Program-made: the position numbers and the translations under genes
NCBI GenBank assembly: GCA_022747635.1
Contig: JAKTNV010000011.1
Coordinates: 16,405,975-16,469,974, forward strand
Direction of reading: 5' to 3'
DNA from: Hetaerina americana
Taxonomy: Eukaryota > Arthropoda > Insecta > Odonata > Calopterygidae
DNA length: 64,000 nt
Shown here: positions 48,021 through 61,739 of the stretch, piece by piece
Numbering within the stretch: the first letter of the stretch is position 1
How the letters are laid out: the number at the start of each line of letters is the position of its first letter
Notes under the pieces: generated by a model
Told to the model about the DNA's origin: nothing
What the model saw: the letters and a program-made list of their open reading frames with translations, nothing else
Database searches by the model: none

Positions 48021-49129
48021 CCCTCTTACGTATTCAGTTTATTGTTTTACGCTTTTGCGGTAAATGCATACCGTTTTTTTAAATTAAGACACAACCGAGT
48101 ACAGCCTTAATTGTGTCAAGGTTTAAATTTCACGACATATTATTTTTTTATCCGATCCATTTATAATATATACCTCAATAATTTTTTGCATTAATATACT
48201 TATGTCTACACTTCATAGTTCATATATGTCTGTTATAACCTACTATGAAGATATTATAAAAATATAAAAGAAGAGAAATGTTGAAATTAGACAAATTTTG
48301 AAATTACAGTGCTTTAAATATAGCTTTAGGATAAGACTCGAGTCTATCGTAACGCAAATAATTGTAAGCTCAATTTAATTATATATAGTATATTTTATAA
48401 TATATTTAATGTTGATAAAAAGTTATAGTCTGCATGAAGATGGACCAAAAATCTAAATGAAATGAGATACTGCGATAAAATGGAAAATATATGTATGAGG
48501 ACGAAAAATAGGCCGTTAGGTGGGTAATGAATTTTTCTTCAAGAAGTTATGTTCAAATAAACTGAGCTATTATACGGTTCTTCATGTAATAAGAAAATTA
48601 CTAGCGGCTGAGTTAATATTTCAGACGCTGCGGCAAATGTGGTGAATGCCTATAATACAAATAACGAATAATACGTATATTATTAAAAATATCAAAACCA
48701 CATTATAAAAGGAATAATACATTAAAAAATTACCCTTACCAATAAATGCATTTCTGTTGAAAGGAATACTAGTGTACAAAATTATCAAGGTCGAGTTCTA
48801 TTTATATTGGCAGTAATCAGGGAAAATAATTAGCAATAATAACGGAATTGGATGTCAAATAACAGTTATGTGGAGCAAATTGGACGCCCTCAGCTCAAAC
48901 CTCATAAGAAATACAATACCAATCCCGAATTATCAGGAGTCAAACAAATTTGATTACTCTGCGAGAAATGAAGTATTATTCCTCGAAATTTTGAAGCAAG
49001 GAAAATTATAAGCTACGACTAATAATAAATCAGATAATGAGCATGAAGTCTAAAGCAAAGAGAATTATAAAATACCATAATCTTTATGATTTAATTAAGG
49101 AAATGACAGAGTGGAAGACAAGACGGAAT
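48021..49129. other. Unassigned, very AT-rich sequence
   Basis: The stretch is dominated by A/T, with several TATA-rich runs around 48160-48420. No feature could be supported. Confidence 0.35.
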
Positions 49130-50165
49130 AAAAATTGGACCCAGTGTGGCAATGTGGGGCGAGTGAGACCGTGCGGAATGAGAGTGAAATTGGTGGGACT
49201 TGGGAGCAAGTGTGTACACAAAATAAAAATGAGGTTGGATAATAATAGAAGGAGGAGGAAGGGAGTGGATGGATGTGGTAGTCCAAGGATTCGAATCCCC
49301 TGGGTGGGATGAGGGAGCAGACGAAGCCAGTGGAAATGGTGGTGGGAAACGAGGGAGGGAGGGATACACTTACCTTGAAAAATAGCGGTGGAGAAGGAGT
49401 GGCAGGCGGGGATGGTGGGGCTCGGGATCGGGGGGAGGGGGAGGGAGATGAAGTAGGGAGGGAGGGAGGAAGAGGGCAGAAGGGAAGAAGAGAAGAAGGG
49501 AGGTGGCCTGACTGTGGGAGTGGAAGAGGTTCTGGGAGCAAGTTGGGGAGCCTGGTGTGGGAAGGGGTGGGACAGAGTGGGGCAGGGACTTTAATGTGGG
49601 CGAAGGGGAGAAGGGGGGTTGGGCTTGCTGAGGGCGAGAGGGGGGACGGAGGAGTAAGGGCAACGAGTAAACCGGGGGTGGAGGGAGCGGAGGGAGGCTG
49701 CCGGGGATGGGGTGGGGTCGGGAGTTTCGAGAGTAGAAGGGGGGGATGGGGGGGTGGACGAGGGATGGGTTTCCGTCTTAAGGTCGAGGGTTTTATCGAT
49801 ATAAAAGCTGAATGGGAGTAATTACAGACCACTGTTCCCTTGGAGACTCAGTCCCACCGCCACCTCCGTCCTCAAGTGCTCCTCCCGATCCGCAGTTTTC
49901 GCCCTCTTTCCACCCGCGTTCCAAACGTCCAGTTTGCCCGAGAGTCCCTTTGGAAGAAGTTCACGACTTGTCCGAGGGGAGCCGTCGTTTGGAGACTTCA
50001 ACTCGAGGGTAGAAAAGGTGCGAGACTTCAACGCGCGAGGCTGTGCAAGGAGGACTTCGAGGAAGTGCACGATGGCGAGTACGATCTATGTGAGTACCCA
50101 AGGGGGAGTTTGAGAGGCGGGGGGCGCGGAGGAGACGGAGAGAGAGAGAGGGAAGGGAAGATTCG
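49130..50165. other. GC-rich block with long G-rich purine tract and a candidate exon edge
   Basis: From about 49300 to 49790 the plus strand is almost all G and A with many GGGG runs. The long frames there (170 codons plus, 245 codons minus, Pro/Ser-rich) reflect composition. From 49850 to 50090 the texture changes and one plus frame includes RARLCKEDFEEVHDGEYDL, ending at a strong splice-donor-like TAT|GTGAGT (50089/50090). This could be an exon end, but no acceptor or family match can be given. AGGATTCGAATCCCC at 49286 resembles a B box without a clear A box. Confidence 0.35.
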
Positions 50166-53100
50166 TTTTACTTAACGGTGCATCGAGATAGATAGTGTTG
50201 GTGAGAAGGGAGGAGGTCAAGTGGGCTTTCTCTTAAGGACTTCGCCCAAGAGGCATTTGATTTGGTTAGTAGTGAAACTGTGCCAGGATAGAATGCGTGT
50301 CGATATCGTCAGGAAAATATGATTTTAATTTGATTTCAACATTTTTTTTTGTAATCGCCGGTACATATAACTCCAATACAAATTCCAGTAAAACCTTTAT
50401 GCCGCTTTTCCTTGTCGTTCTTTACTCGAGGTGCCAGATGCAAGCATTAAAGTAATTTTGATACAGATAAAGCATACTATGGCATAAACTTATTGTTTCC
50501 AAAAACATAGGAATCTATCTCAAGATTGTGTCTAGTTTTAAAGATTGACCAAAAGCTTTCATGACTAGAGAGTTATAAATTCTTTCTCCAATTTTGCTTA
50601 TACTAACCATTCCCAAACTGAGGGAATTGTGGCTGAATTATATAGAAATTGTCTAGGTGGCGTTTGGACCAATAAACCTTAGGAATAATCTGTTCAAATG
50701 AAGGGTATCTATTGGGACTTTTATTTCCTTTAGTGGGGAAAATTCGCAAAAAATAGCATCGATATATAAATATTAGTTATTTACGCATATTGTCGTATTG
50801 GCAGTAAATATTATTAATTTTCTTACGCTATGAGATTCTTGATGTGTGAACATTAGGATAAGTATAACATTCATTAATAGGGAATTATTTGAGATATAAA
50901 TCAAAAAACAAAAATTCGCACTAACAAAATAACCTGATACGACATAATTTATGATGGCGACCATTCATTTTATTTAATGTAAGAGTTTATGAGAATATTC
51001 CATTGCATATAAAAGGAAATGCAGTTAATAGATTAGACCTTGCAAATGGACCAATATTAACTTTTTATTTGGCTATTCTACATTTTTAGAATGCCAGAGT
51101 TTTTTTACATGTAATATATTGAATAACAAATATTACTCAACCGAACTTCAACATCTCCAAGCTTATACTTACACATAGGGGGAAACTTAAAATTATAACC
51201 AAATATTTTGATGACTTTTGTACTTTTTAAGTATTTTTAAGGTCGCACAAACAATAAAAGTAAGAAAAAGATAGAAAGGTTCTATTTTACTAAGTCGGTG
51301 CTGCTCTAACCTGGGTTGTGTTATGAATAATATTGAGAAAGCTGAGATATGATAACATACCTCCAATTCCATAAACGCCCATTAATACTAATGTGATGAC
51401 TTTCCACGAATCTGCCAACTTAAATTCTTGTGGATATAAAAAGAGATTTATAAAAATGAAAAAGTAAGAACTCACCCACAGTAATAGATAACATCAATTA
51501 CAATAGCAGTCAAATATAAACCACCTTGATGGTGGGTTGGGATTTTCAGTACTTAACATGAGTTCGATACAGATGTGCGGGTGCTATTTCATCGGTATTG
51601 GTTGCACTGTTGGCTCGTAGATATTACCTTTCGCGTATTTTTGGTGCAATATGGGCCCTCAGAAGTCTAAGAACATTGAAAACTCAGTTACCATTTCTGA
51701 TACGAATGGCGCCTGTTTTCTAGAGGTACTTTAATGCTACTTACGTGAGTCCTCATAAAAGATCACATCAGAAGGCAAAACCATACTCAAGAAAGAATGC
51801 GAATCCGTGACCTTTGCGATCCAACAATTACATCCCTCCGTAACACACCGCATACTGCCACCAAATAAAATAACTCTAAATAATTTGCACGACTATATTT
51901 GTCGCCTAATAAATCAGACCTAAAATATCTGACCATGAATTGGCCATACCCTCTATCTTCGACCTAGACCTTGTGTGGAATAAATACTGCCTCACAAAAA
52001 ACCCGTTAAGAATAATACTTCGGATAACCTTTGCATCACGCTTTGCCTTTCATTCTAAATACTGATAAGGTTACGGGCGAGATGTGGATATAGCCACTCA
52101 AGGATCTATCTCCGATCTCTGTCTTTAGCGTGATCCAAGTTCCTCGGTCAATAAAATTAAGAGTAAGGTACCAGATTGAATGTAACATTCATCCAGAGAA
52201 CAGTGAGGTGGAGGGAAAGTAAATCACCCGTGGGTATAACTTGACAGTGGTAACATTACTGTCTTCTTTTAATGAGGTACGCTAAAATGTTCTCCTCCCG
52301 GATCTCAAGAACTCCATGAAATATGAGCTAAGGAAATATGTTTTACCTAGTATGCACTTGTCTGTACGACGAAAGCAAAGCGATATAAGCTATTAATTTT
52401 CATGAAACCGCTAAATATTTCCCAAAATGGGGTAAAAGGTCAAGGACGTCATTCATTCCAATATTTTATTTTTCAAGAGTAAAATTCAAAAGCCACTTGA
52501 AATAATTTCACCGAATTTTCTTAAGAGATATCTTACTAATTATTCAAAAGTTCCGTTTATTTTCATGATTCTGTGATTTATTTCCAGGGACATTAAAATA
52601 AACGGCAGATTCCCCATGAGCGTACGGAAAGTTGAAGATGGGGATACAATTAAACTATCCCACGTAGATTATCACTAAGTTTGAGATTCAATTCATCGTT
52701 GGTTAACTATCTCTGTTATCCATCTTGCCAACTAGGTGTACGCCACAATTTTGAAGCAAGACAGTTCATTAAAATAAACAAAAATCGAAAGTTTTTACAT
52801 GAATCGTCCTTCTATCCGTTGTTTCGTCGAAATTATTTCACATAGAAAGAACGCATAGCATCTGAAAAATGCCTACGTCGACTTCTGACTTGAAATAATT
52901 GAGGAATAAGATTTTACTTTATTCTTTCAACTGCATCAATAAAATCTGTTACGTTCATTTAGTTAATAATGCGATAAATACTTAAGGTGGCGGAGCGTTT
53001 CCTTCTTCAAAATTATTGTTTATTGAAAACAAAAGTAAAAAAACCTCATTGGCACTGAAAGCTTGTAACATTTTGTTCCAGCACATTGAAACAAATGAAA

Positions 53101-53339
53101 CAGTTATTCCTTCTCAGCACCGTGCACCTATTTCTCATCACCCAGTCATACAATTGAAGACCATTCACTCATTTTCTCAACCATTGAACAACCGAAAAGG
53201 ATCCGATATCGCACTATTTCACTGAAATCCATCTGAACATATATCCGAGCTTGCAGCGTTAAACGGAGGTATATATCCACACGGGTACATGTCACAGGAG
53301 AGGCAGTAGAGAGTGCGCCGATGAATGTATGTACTCTGC
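50166..53339. other. Unassigned AT-rich sequence
   Basis: I found no recognisable gene, LINE block or SINE. Frames such as 50773-50964 (-), 51290-51475 (-) and 53016-53225 (+) are short and without motifs. Confidence 0.35.
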
Positions 53340-53690
53340 GAGTCAACCAGCTCTATGAAAGGGAGAAGAGAGGTGTTCTCCAGGCCGAGTCCGCCCCTCG
53401 ACTGGAGTTTTGCACTGAGGAGGAGGGGGGATAAGAAGCAGCGGGAGTTGATTTGGGAGGGGGGAGGATAGAGGTCGGAAAGGAGGGAATGGGGCCAGGG
53501 GAGGAGGATGAAGGAGGGCTCGGGGTATTTGCCCTATCGGACGCCAGGTGGGAAACGATAGACGGGGAAAGTGAATCTGGAATACCAGTAGTACTCAGAG
53601 AGACGGTCGGCGGGGGGGGGGGGAGGTTGAGGGGCTTGTGTCGGCCTTCGGTCCCCCACCGCAAGGCATAGGAAGGTTTAAATGCTCGCT
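53340..53690. other. G-rich purine tract
   Basis: The plus strand is rich in G and A, with runs such as GAGGAGGAGGGGGG near 53417 and a ten-base G run near 53611. Open frames on both strands here are compositional. Repeated G runs could form quadruplexes. Confidence 0.5.
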
Positions 53691-54559
53691 CTCTATCCTC
53701 AGGCGACTCGCAATTATAGCGGAGATGTGATCGAGAATGTATAATAAGCCCTGAAGTAAAATCGACCGTCAAAAAAGGTTAAGTCGTCGACTTTCCTCTA
53801 TTTTCTTTCGTTTGACAATGCTTCATAAAATTACTTCATAATACATTCTTTAGATTTTTTCTTAATCATAAATATATCGTGATGAGGGAGCGCGAATTGT
53901 CAATTCTAGATTGGACAGCTACCGATGACCTTCCGAAGGCTTTTGTCACAGTGGTATACCGACCGATCAGGTAATTTCCGTCAAGTATTTTTGGTTGCCC
54001 ATATTAGGGCCAGGAACTATATGCTTAAAGGTGGGTTGAAATAAAACAGGCAATGCAGTTCAAAGCTCATTTCTGAGAGAAGACATATTTTACCTTGCCG
54101 AATTAAGTCGTCAGGAACTTCTGTTTTTACGGGCCTTGAAGTTCATCGCACCGTGAATTCTCCCATTTGACGTTTAACAAGTGTTACGAAGATAAATAAA
54201 GAGCCAACCCGACGACTGAAGACTGTTTGCATTCCAAATTTTTCCTGGACGTAAATCATCATATGATAACCTGACATCCAGAAGATGGTATTTGGGCACG
54301 CGAATTATTCAACCCTGAGTCCTCCAACTCAAGCTGAAGCAGTAACAAAGATAATAGGGATCATTTCTTCCTCGAGGAAAATTAATGTATTTTAACAGCA
54401 AATTCCCACTTACTGCCGGCCTGGGGTATTATAGCCCATGAAGTCATTACGCAATTTTTTATGCTGAAATGGACATGCATTGAACCACAATCTTGGAAGG
54501 GCCATATGTAAACAGCTCTAACAGTTAAGCCGGTATTAAAAATTTAGATGCTTCCTTAC
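53691..54559. other. Unassigned sequence
   Basis: No feature is supported. Confidence 0.3.
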
Positions 54560-54860
54560 AGGGTTGCCCAATGGCGATAAGATGTGATAATAAGAAACTT
54601 GCGACCATAATTGAGCAGCAAGCCTCAACAGCAGCTTTAGTTTCCCCTTCTTCATGGATATCACGTCTTCCATTAACTCGGTAACGTATTTTGTTCGCGG
54701 TCTTCTCTTGCCATTACTCTCACTTTTCCTTTCATTATAGTTTCCAACAAGTCTCTTGAGCTTCAGGAAAAGTCCCAGTATACTATATTTCCCATTTCGC
54801 TATAAAGGTTTTTAGCGGAGTTTCTCAATTTTTTCCCCATAATAGCAATTTCGCAACTAT
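54560..54860 (-). mobile_element. LINE 3' relic, antisense (ORF2 C-terminus)
   Basis: On the minus strand LLETIMKGKVRV (about 54751-54716) matches LL.TI.EGKV.G. A one-frame shift then gives GKRRPRTKYVTELMEDV (about 54708-54658), which matches GKR.RGRPR..Y......D. The continuation LKLLLRLAAQLW fits the ..MKR.A..R..W position. Spacing is as in the plus-strand copies. Upstream reverse-transcriptase blocks are too decayed to read, and the limits are approximate. Confidence 0.68.
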
Positions 54861-56199
54861 TGATTCAGTTCATTTCTTCTCACACACAGGTTTTATTTTT
54901 TCTATTGCCAGAATTTCTGCGTCGACATCCACGCCTACTTCATGAACATCATGCTTTAAAAAGGTAATTTCTAAATTGCCTACACGTTTCACATATCACC
55001 AACGGGACAATTTTTCATTACAACCTAATTCTTCGTTTTGGTGATTAACGGCAAAAACAAATGAATACTTAAAATTACGAGTATTCAACCCCTAGCTGCT
55101 CTTAGTATTCTTCTAAACTTCCCCCAGCTTAGGGCAGTACAGGAGACATATCTCTTGAAATAATTATGCTGATGATTTTTAAATAGCTGAATCCGCATAT
55201 TTGATTAGGTGGTGGCATATTTCTATAGACGTTACAGAGTTAAGGACGATTGGTTATTTCATGGGTGTTTATTGCATTCTTTTACAAAGTATCTCCAGAA
55301 CTAAAGTTGATGTGACTGTTGGTACGGAAGAAGAAACAACTAGCCACAACTGGGAAGGCTGCAGCCCATTAAGCCATTTTGCTTCTAAGCCAAGGTCTTA
55401 TCTAACCACGCGCATGCGACGACTCCGTGCGTGAGCTAAGTTCTTAACGTAACCTAGACCTTAAAATTCTCTAAGTCAACACCCTCTCCGCATTCGAGGT
55501 CAATTCACAATCGCCCTCCGCGCGAGAGGAAACTACCAATCTCTTTCGCTTTCACGGCAGCGGTTAAGCCTGGGAGTGGCCCGAGAAGGAAGGAATTACA
55601 GTTCTTTCGAGCTGAGAGCGTAGCTTATAAATAAGTGGGGAGATATATATCTCACCGCTAACTGATGTTAATTCTCGACTCAAAGTTTATCACTGGTAAA
55701 AAATATTATTAATAGTCCCAAGCCGAACTTAACCTGAAGCTCGAATGGCTAGTAAAAAAAGTAGCAAATATGAGGCCCGTAACATAATTCCCGTAAATTA
55801 CAGGAGAAGTGAAAATTTCTTTCAACAAAATCGAAAAAGAATATCTTTTTCGGGGCAAAGATGCTCTAAATATTAACTGCTCTTGCCGGGATGCTTCTAT
55901 CGTTGACTGAATAATGAATATCTCTAATTTCTTTTGTGCCAAAATCATAAGATTACTTTCCGTTAGAATATCATTATTAAAATTAAGAAAAAAACTAGTA
56001 TCGCAAAATGGCACAAATTTACTAACCAGTAAAAAAGGCAGGGTTAGAATAAAGGATAAGATGGTCCGATATTTCAGAGAAAATCACACTTTACCAATCA
56101 AATAGCTAATTAACAGTTTAAAATACAAAACCTGAAATTTGGAATCGTTTCATCAAAGGATGCCCAAATGTACGGTTCGTTTCTGTGGTAATTAGATTA
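54861..56199. other. Unassigned sequence
   Basis: A 101-codon minus frame (55709-56014) and a 77-codon plus frame (55201-55434) have no recognisable domain. Confidence 0.35.
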
Positions 56200-56560
56200 C
56201 TTTCACAGCTAAAGCAAGAAGAAGATTGAACAAAGTGGAAATTTGGTTTTAGAGATAAATAATGAAGATGAAATCGACGGAGCGAAGAGGTAATTAATCA
56301 GTATGAATGAATGTAGGGGAGGAAATGTCAATGGAAAACCACCAACACACGAATCAAATGAACTAGGCACACACTAAGGCATGAAAGCTTTTGAAGGCTA
56401 TAATAAAAGAAAAATGCTACATTGGATGGGGAAGACCTAGGATAGAATAAATGAAGAACATAGTAATTGGAAATGTGAGCTTGTTACCGATTTAGAAGTG
56501 AAAAATCAATTTGGGAGAGTAAATATGAGTGGAGCTATAGAAAACAAATGACCATTCAGT
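56200..56560 (+). mobile_element. Probable LINE 3' relic, heavily decayed
   Basis: GWGRPRIE near 56429 followed by MKNIV resembles the RGRPR..Y...I motif of ORF2 C-termini. Upstream, KMKSTERRG near 56268 could be the remnant of the K..WT.R block. The spacing of the two suits a LINE 3' end like those at 14.4 and 38.3 kb, but frames are broken and the match is short. Confidence 0.4.
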
Positions 56561-59500
56561 TACTAATTACAAATTGATCAGTTTGAAATATTACATTCTC
56601 ATATCATTAGCTACTAATATTTTCCACTCTTTTGCAGAATTTAGTAGCATTTGCACTTAGGATACGTGTCATTAACTCCCCACTAGTTCTCGCCTTCCTC
56701 ATCGCATCACTATTTCCCCCCAGCGCGTTATTACCGAACACCTTAAACATCCAAGGTTAGACGCGGACTTGACGAACGAAGCCATAAAAATCTGTGATTT
56801 ACAGTTAAAACGAGTTCGCAACCGAGTTTGAAAGTGCTACATAGCCAACAGGAATAGACCGTTTCACTGCGACTCATTACCACTATCGAAGTAGCCGCGC
56901 AAACCGACTTTTTCCATCTATACCCTTATGACCGACTAATGTCGGGCCACGCCCATGACCTTACTCAAAGAGATGCTGCGAGATCTATTCCTCCAGCTGT
57001 ATAAAAATAATTTTTATCCATTAATAAAAATATGATCGTGAATGCAATCCCTCGCCCCCGCCGATATACCTACAGGTTCGTAGGCGACCAAATATAAAGT
57101 AAGATCCTACAATTACTCACGCCTGAGCAAAAATCTTAGCTCCCACGCTCGTGACCTTTGAGGAATGGTAGTGTGGTTGGGTGTGGGAGTCCGAATGGAG
57201 ATGAAAACGCAAGGCGTTGAGACGAGAGGCTAGGCGTTCTCGGCAGAGGCTGACTTTAAGGGCCGCCTCGCCACATCTCCCCCTCCCCTACGGAACGAAA
57301 CGCACGTCGCCATATTGTACGTTTGTGTGTAGGCGTCACGGGGGTCACGCGGAGTTGACCTCTGCTCGGCAATTACGTCTGCCAGGGGCCACGCCCGTGA
57401 CTACGAGCTAAGGAACACGGAATACAGTCTCATCCATTGTTTCCCTCAGTAATTCCTCTTTCAATTCCCAGGATCCTTTCTCATGTCGAATAATAACTGT
57501 GTCGCCCTCGAATCATCACCGAGAAAGTGTCTGGACGAACTTAGAGCCTATGGGAAAGGATGAAGAGAGAAAATCCGTGTCATTGGATGTCTCTGTGCGC
57601 CTACATCGGTTACTCCTTTTCAGGCCAAAGGGCGGGAGCCAATGACACAAAAGCAATAAATCCACCCAAAGATCACTATACAACTTTATTTGTTGGTTAT
57701 TCAGCACTAATCCTGTACCAGTAGGCTTTTGATGATACTCAAACAAAATGGTTCTTGATTAACCTCCGTTCTCATACCGAGCCGATTACATGAAGGGAAA
57801 GCACTCTGAATGTATTATCGCGCCCCCGAGCTGAAAAAGAGGCCACGAAAGGAGCACTTACTGAGTAAAATACAAATCTAACCGCTGTTATTTCAACTGG
57901 AGCAAGAAAGCAAATGATGATGAGCTGCAAACCATACAGGATGTTTGCCCATCCTTAATCTGATAACCTATCATAGTCTCATTTGCAACTTATGATTTTT
58001 ACCTATTATAATTCGCAATCCAATCCTACGTATTAGATTGCGAATTGACTGAAAATTTTAAAATTATTTTTCTTTAATGATATCGGATTGAAAATATTTT
58101 TCTGAGCTTTTGAAAGAAAATTTCACCATTTGATTCGAATGGATAGTGATCTTACGAAATTTCCAAAATCTCTGTGGAAATTAAGATGAGCGGAAGTCGA
58201 TGGTTTAAACGCGGGCAAAAAATAGGCATTGTTAATTTAGAAAAACAATTGAGTCTAAAAGGGTACATAAGATAATTCGGTGCAATGATGCCAAGCTACA
58301 TTATGTGAAATATAATTACAACAACGCAAAATTGAAACACAATGGATTTGATTCAGCATGATGGTATCAAAGCACATAACATGGAATGTATTTACAACGA
58401 CACATAACTGTGGGGCTATTAAGGTGCTTTAATTTTAATGCGCATAAATCTCGCCTAGTGAATGAGCAGGAGAAATCTTCGGCCTTCGCAAGGCTCACTA
58501 AAACTTCTACCCCGTGGACAGCTTTGAATCATTTCACCCATGCTACTCGCCTATCTTGTGGTAAATTTACAATGAATTTTCGCGACTCACGAAGACATTT
58601 TGACGCGTCCCGCGCAACATTTCGCGTTTTGGAGAAACGCGCCCTCAAGCTTATGCAAGGCGTTGAACTGTTTCCGAAGAGGTCCCGCCCAGAGGCTATC
58701 CGAAAAACTCGAGAGCAAACTTTCACGAGCCCCCTCCGCGTCGTTTGACATTTAGCGTGCACGGGCCAGTTTATTGAACGCTGCCCGACCTCCAAATAAT
58801 ATCCGAAGATAGATGTCAGGCGCTGGCTTGCAAGGACGCCGTGGGAGGGGGAAGTGGGGAGACGCAACCAGATCGTCTTTTGTTTTCTTCTTTTTTATGT
58901 ATTCCTCATATTTTTTTCATATTCTCCCTCCTGGGACATGGAGGGAGAGGGAGAGGCTTTCTTTCGTTTCGTTGAGCGCGGGATAGTGATGGGACGTTAA
59001 TAAATAACTACCTGAGTATAAACTGCGTGTATATACCTATATAAAAATCAACCTGCCTGCCGAATCGAAACAAAAGGGAACCGATGGCATATGATGGACC
59101 CAAGGTTCCTTGGGCAGACGTAGGGGGAGGGAACACGGTTGTGATCAATGGTGAAGATAATAAGAATATATTTACATTGTTAACCCGTCACTTCTTCTTC
59201 GTTAATAATAATTTCGGGAATGCGCTTATGCGTTTCTTTCGACAGATTCACTAACCTAGGAACGAGTTATATTTATATGTTTACGTCGGCGCTGTATTTG
59301 GAAAGTCTGGTAAAACGTCTCTTTGCTGATATCATCAGGATCATCTTAAATTGAGTTTCTTCGGTCACTTTGGGTACCTAAGCCCTACGATTCAATAAGC
59401 ATTCGTCAACATTTTCGTTTCTAATGCCTATAATGTACGCATTTAATAAGAAAAGCTTTTCTCTAAAATTATGCGCAACGATTACAGTAACAAATTTAGC

Positions 59501-60479
59501 GCAGGGACTTCAAGGTCAACAGTTTCGAATGTATTTCTTCGCTGGGTGGCTTAATAGATAAGAAAATAATTTTTGGTGACTAGAAAAATAGGGATTTCCC
59601 CAATATTTCATCCATCCGGAAGAAAGATGGTGTGATATACAGTAAGATTAACTAGGTATCTCTGACGAGGTCAATATGCGATTATTTAAACAATTGATTG
59701 CCAACCTACATATGCATACCGGGAGAATAATGGTTAAAAATATTTCGAGGCATATTATCAAATATACAACCGCTTTATGCTTCTATTTTCAATGGAAATA
59801 TTTCATCGTTCTTTAATTTTTATATGAGCAGTACGAACTATTGTTCTCCTGTGAAAATAGACGTGATAAAAACGAATCAAGAAAAGCATTGTCAATACAC
59901 TACGCATAAACAGACAATTAGCGGTAACTGTTATTGATTAAATTTCAAATTATTTTATGACTTATTACTATAGCATAATAAGTATGTAGGTAAGAATAGT
60001 AAATTATTGCTGCAAGCTCTTTTAATTATTAAGGGAGTATTCGGGTGCTTCTTCGAGCAAAGGAAATGATTCAAACTACTTTGCGTGTCCGAGTAAAACG
60101 TGAATATATGGAAGTATTTCCCAGCCTTACTCCCTGCGTTTTCTTTCATCAACTGAAGTATGCGTACTCTAGGATTTAGCAATGCAACTATATATTTGAA
60201 TTAGGGTTTTGGAATAAGATCTAGGATAACGAAATCTTAAAAAAGCGAGTACCTTCCAAGAGCTTTAATTTTTTTTCATTATTCAAACGTAAAAAATTTT
60301 CTTTTACATACATTTATCCTCTAGTTTCTTTGAATTTCAACCCCGAAATATTTTTTTCCTAACTTCAAACCTCTCTTGGTGCAAATTAAGGCAACAAATT
60401 ATTTGTTTTTCATAAGCTAATGGAAGTAAGGGCCGCTCCCGTAGGCTGGAAGTAAGAAGATTAGAGCACAATCTACTCA
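56561..60479. other. Unassigned stretch; GC-richer patches at 57130-57420 and 58500-58880
   Basis: The patches at 57130-57420 and 58500-58880 carry CpG. The second has overlapping open frames on both strands (120 codons plus, 112 minus) without recognisable domains. AATTCGCAATC at 58010-58020 and GATTGCGAATT at 58036-58046 form an 11-bp hairpin. A purine run lies at 58935-58960. No gene could be supported. Confidence 0.35.
58010..58046. repeat. Perfect 11-bp-arm hairpin
   Basis: AATTCGCAATC (58010-58020) and GATTGCGAATT (58036-58046) are exact reverse complements around a 15-base loop. After one mismatch, three more pairs can form inside the loop. Confidence 0.85.
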
Positions 60480-61640
60480 GCGTGGCCGACTAGCAGCAGT
60501 TTCGGGCACACGTGTTGGTGTGGCAGTAGTGCGCCTACGATCTCGCATCACCAATCGAAACCCTTTCACGACTCGCCAACTTCATTTCTCCACGTGCGAG
60601 GCAAAGGCGACGCCCAAAAAAACTTGAAAACTTGGGAACCAAACCGAAGAGCAAACTATTTTTTTATGATCCCCATACCAATGAAGTACTAAGAACCCAA
60701 CCGGTTAATCACATGAGGACCCCATTTTTATAGTTATTTTCACTCTTTTCCTCTATCCACCCCTATTCCCCTTCGGAATAGAGCATGAGTCGTAACTGTT
60801 TAGAGCGCGCCCTCGCGCGCCTTGTGACGAGCCATTCCAGTGGAAACAGTCACGTCGCCTAGGAAGACTTTAGGACGTGGCGCCCTAGCAAACAACAATC
60901 ATGAGCGGCGAAACTATTGTGCGACGATCCCCAACTTGGCCCTCCCCTCATCCTCCAAACACCCACGATCCTCCACACACCCATCCGACCCTCTTCCCCC
61001 CTCCCTTCCCACACACCCACCGACCACGGCGGTGACCTTGTGGCAATTTTCGCTCTTCCTCCTCCTACCTCCCCGGCGCCTCCCTCCGCAGGTATTTGCT
61101 CCCGTCTCTCTTTCTCTCAAAAGGGGCGATGGATTTCGGCTGATTTCGCGTCTCCCCGATGGAACTCCGAGAGCGACGTAGAGAGGCGGCGGAGGTGGAG
61201 GTGGTGTAGAAACGAGACGAACGGCAGTTGTTGGGGGGGGGGTTGAGGGAGTGCGGGAGGGGGGTTAAAGGGACGGGGAAGGCGGAGAGATTGGATGGCA
61301 GGAGGAATGGGGCGGGAGGGGGGAAGGGGTTAGGGGGATCGGAGAAGAGTCCTTGGGAGAATCCGGATCCCGGGTAGACGGGTCCCGCTGGTGGGTCCAA
61401 CGGCGGCTGAACAGGCATCCCCAAGGGAGCGGGCGTCAGGTTGGAGGAAGAGCAACAGTGAACGGCCTTCGAGAGGGCCACACGGGGAGAGGGTGGGGAG
61501 CAAGAAGGGTTGGAGTGGGGGCGAGCGGGAGAGGGAGGGACCGATAGATGGAGGGAGTGGTGTGGGGAGGGGGGATGGAGTAGAATAGTGGTGATTGCGC
61601 TGAATGGACTACGAAATACGGGCGAAAATGGGAACGCTTT
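60480..61640. other. GC/CpG-rich block with pyrimidine-to-purine strand switch
   Basis: The left part (60480-60860) is CpG-rich and holds a CACGTG E-box-like word (60509) and GCGCGCCCTCGCGCGC. From 60930 to 61110 the plus strand is C/T-rich, and from about 61190 to 61590 it is G/A-rich with many GGGG runs. A 219-codon minus frame (61065-61724) is Pro/Ser-rich and best explained by this composition. A CpG-island promoter is conceivable, but no first exon can be defined. Confidence 0.45.
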
Positions 61641-61739
61641 CAATCGGGGATAGCTGGGTGGAGGGTTATGTGTCCACCCCAGAATACGTATTTCTCCATC
61701 ACGCTCTCCCGAAACGAACTCCATTATGGTTGCGAAATA

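Noticed and set aside
49095..49832. 245-codon minus-strand ORF, Pro/Ser-rich
   Set aside because: It is the complement of a G/A-rich tract. C/T-rich DNA rarely contains stops, and the residues (P, S, L) follow directly from composition.
61065..61724. 219-codon minus-strand ORF
   Set aside because: Same reason: a low-complexity C-rich strand, no domain, and the plus strand is open too.
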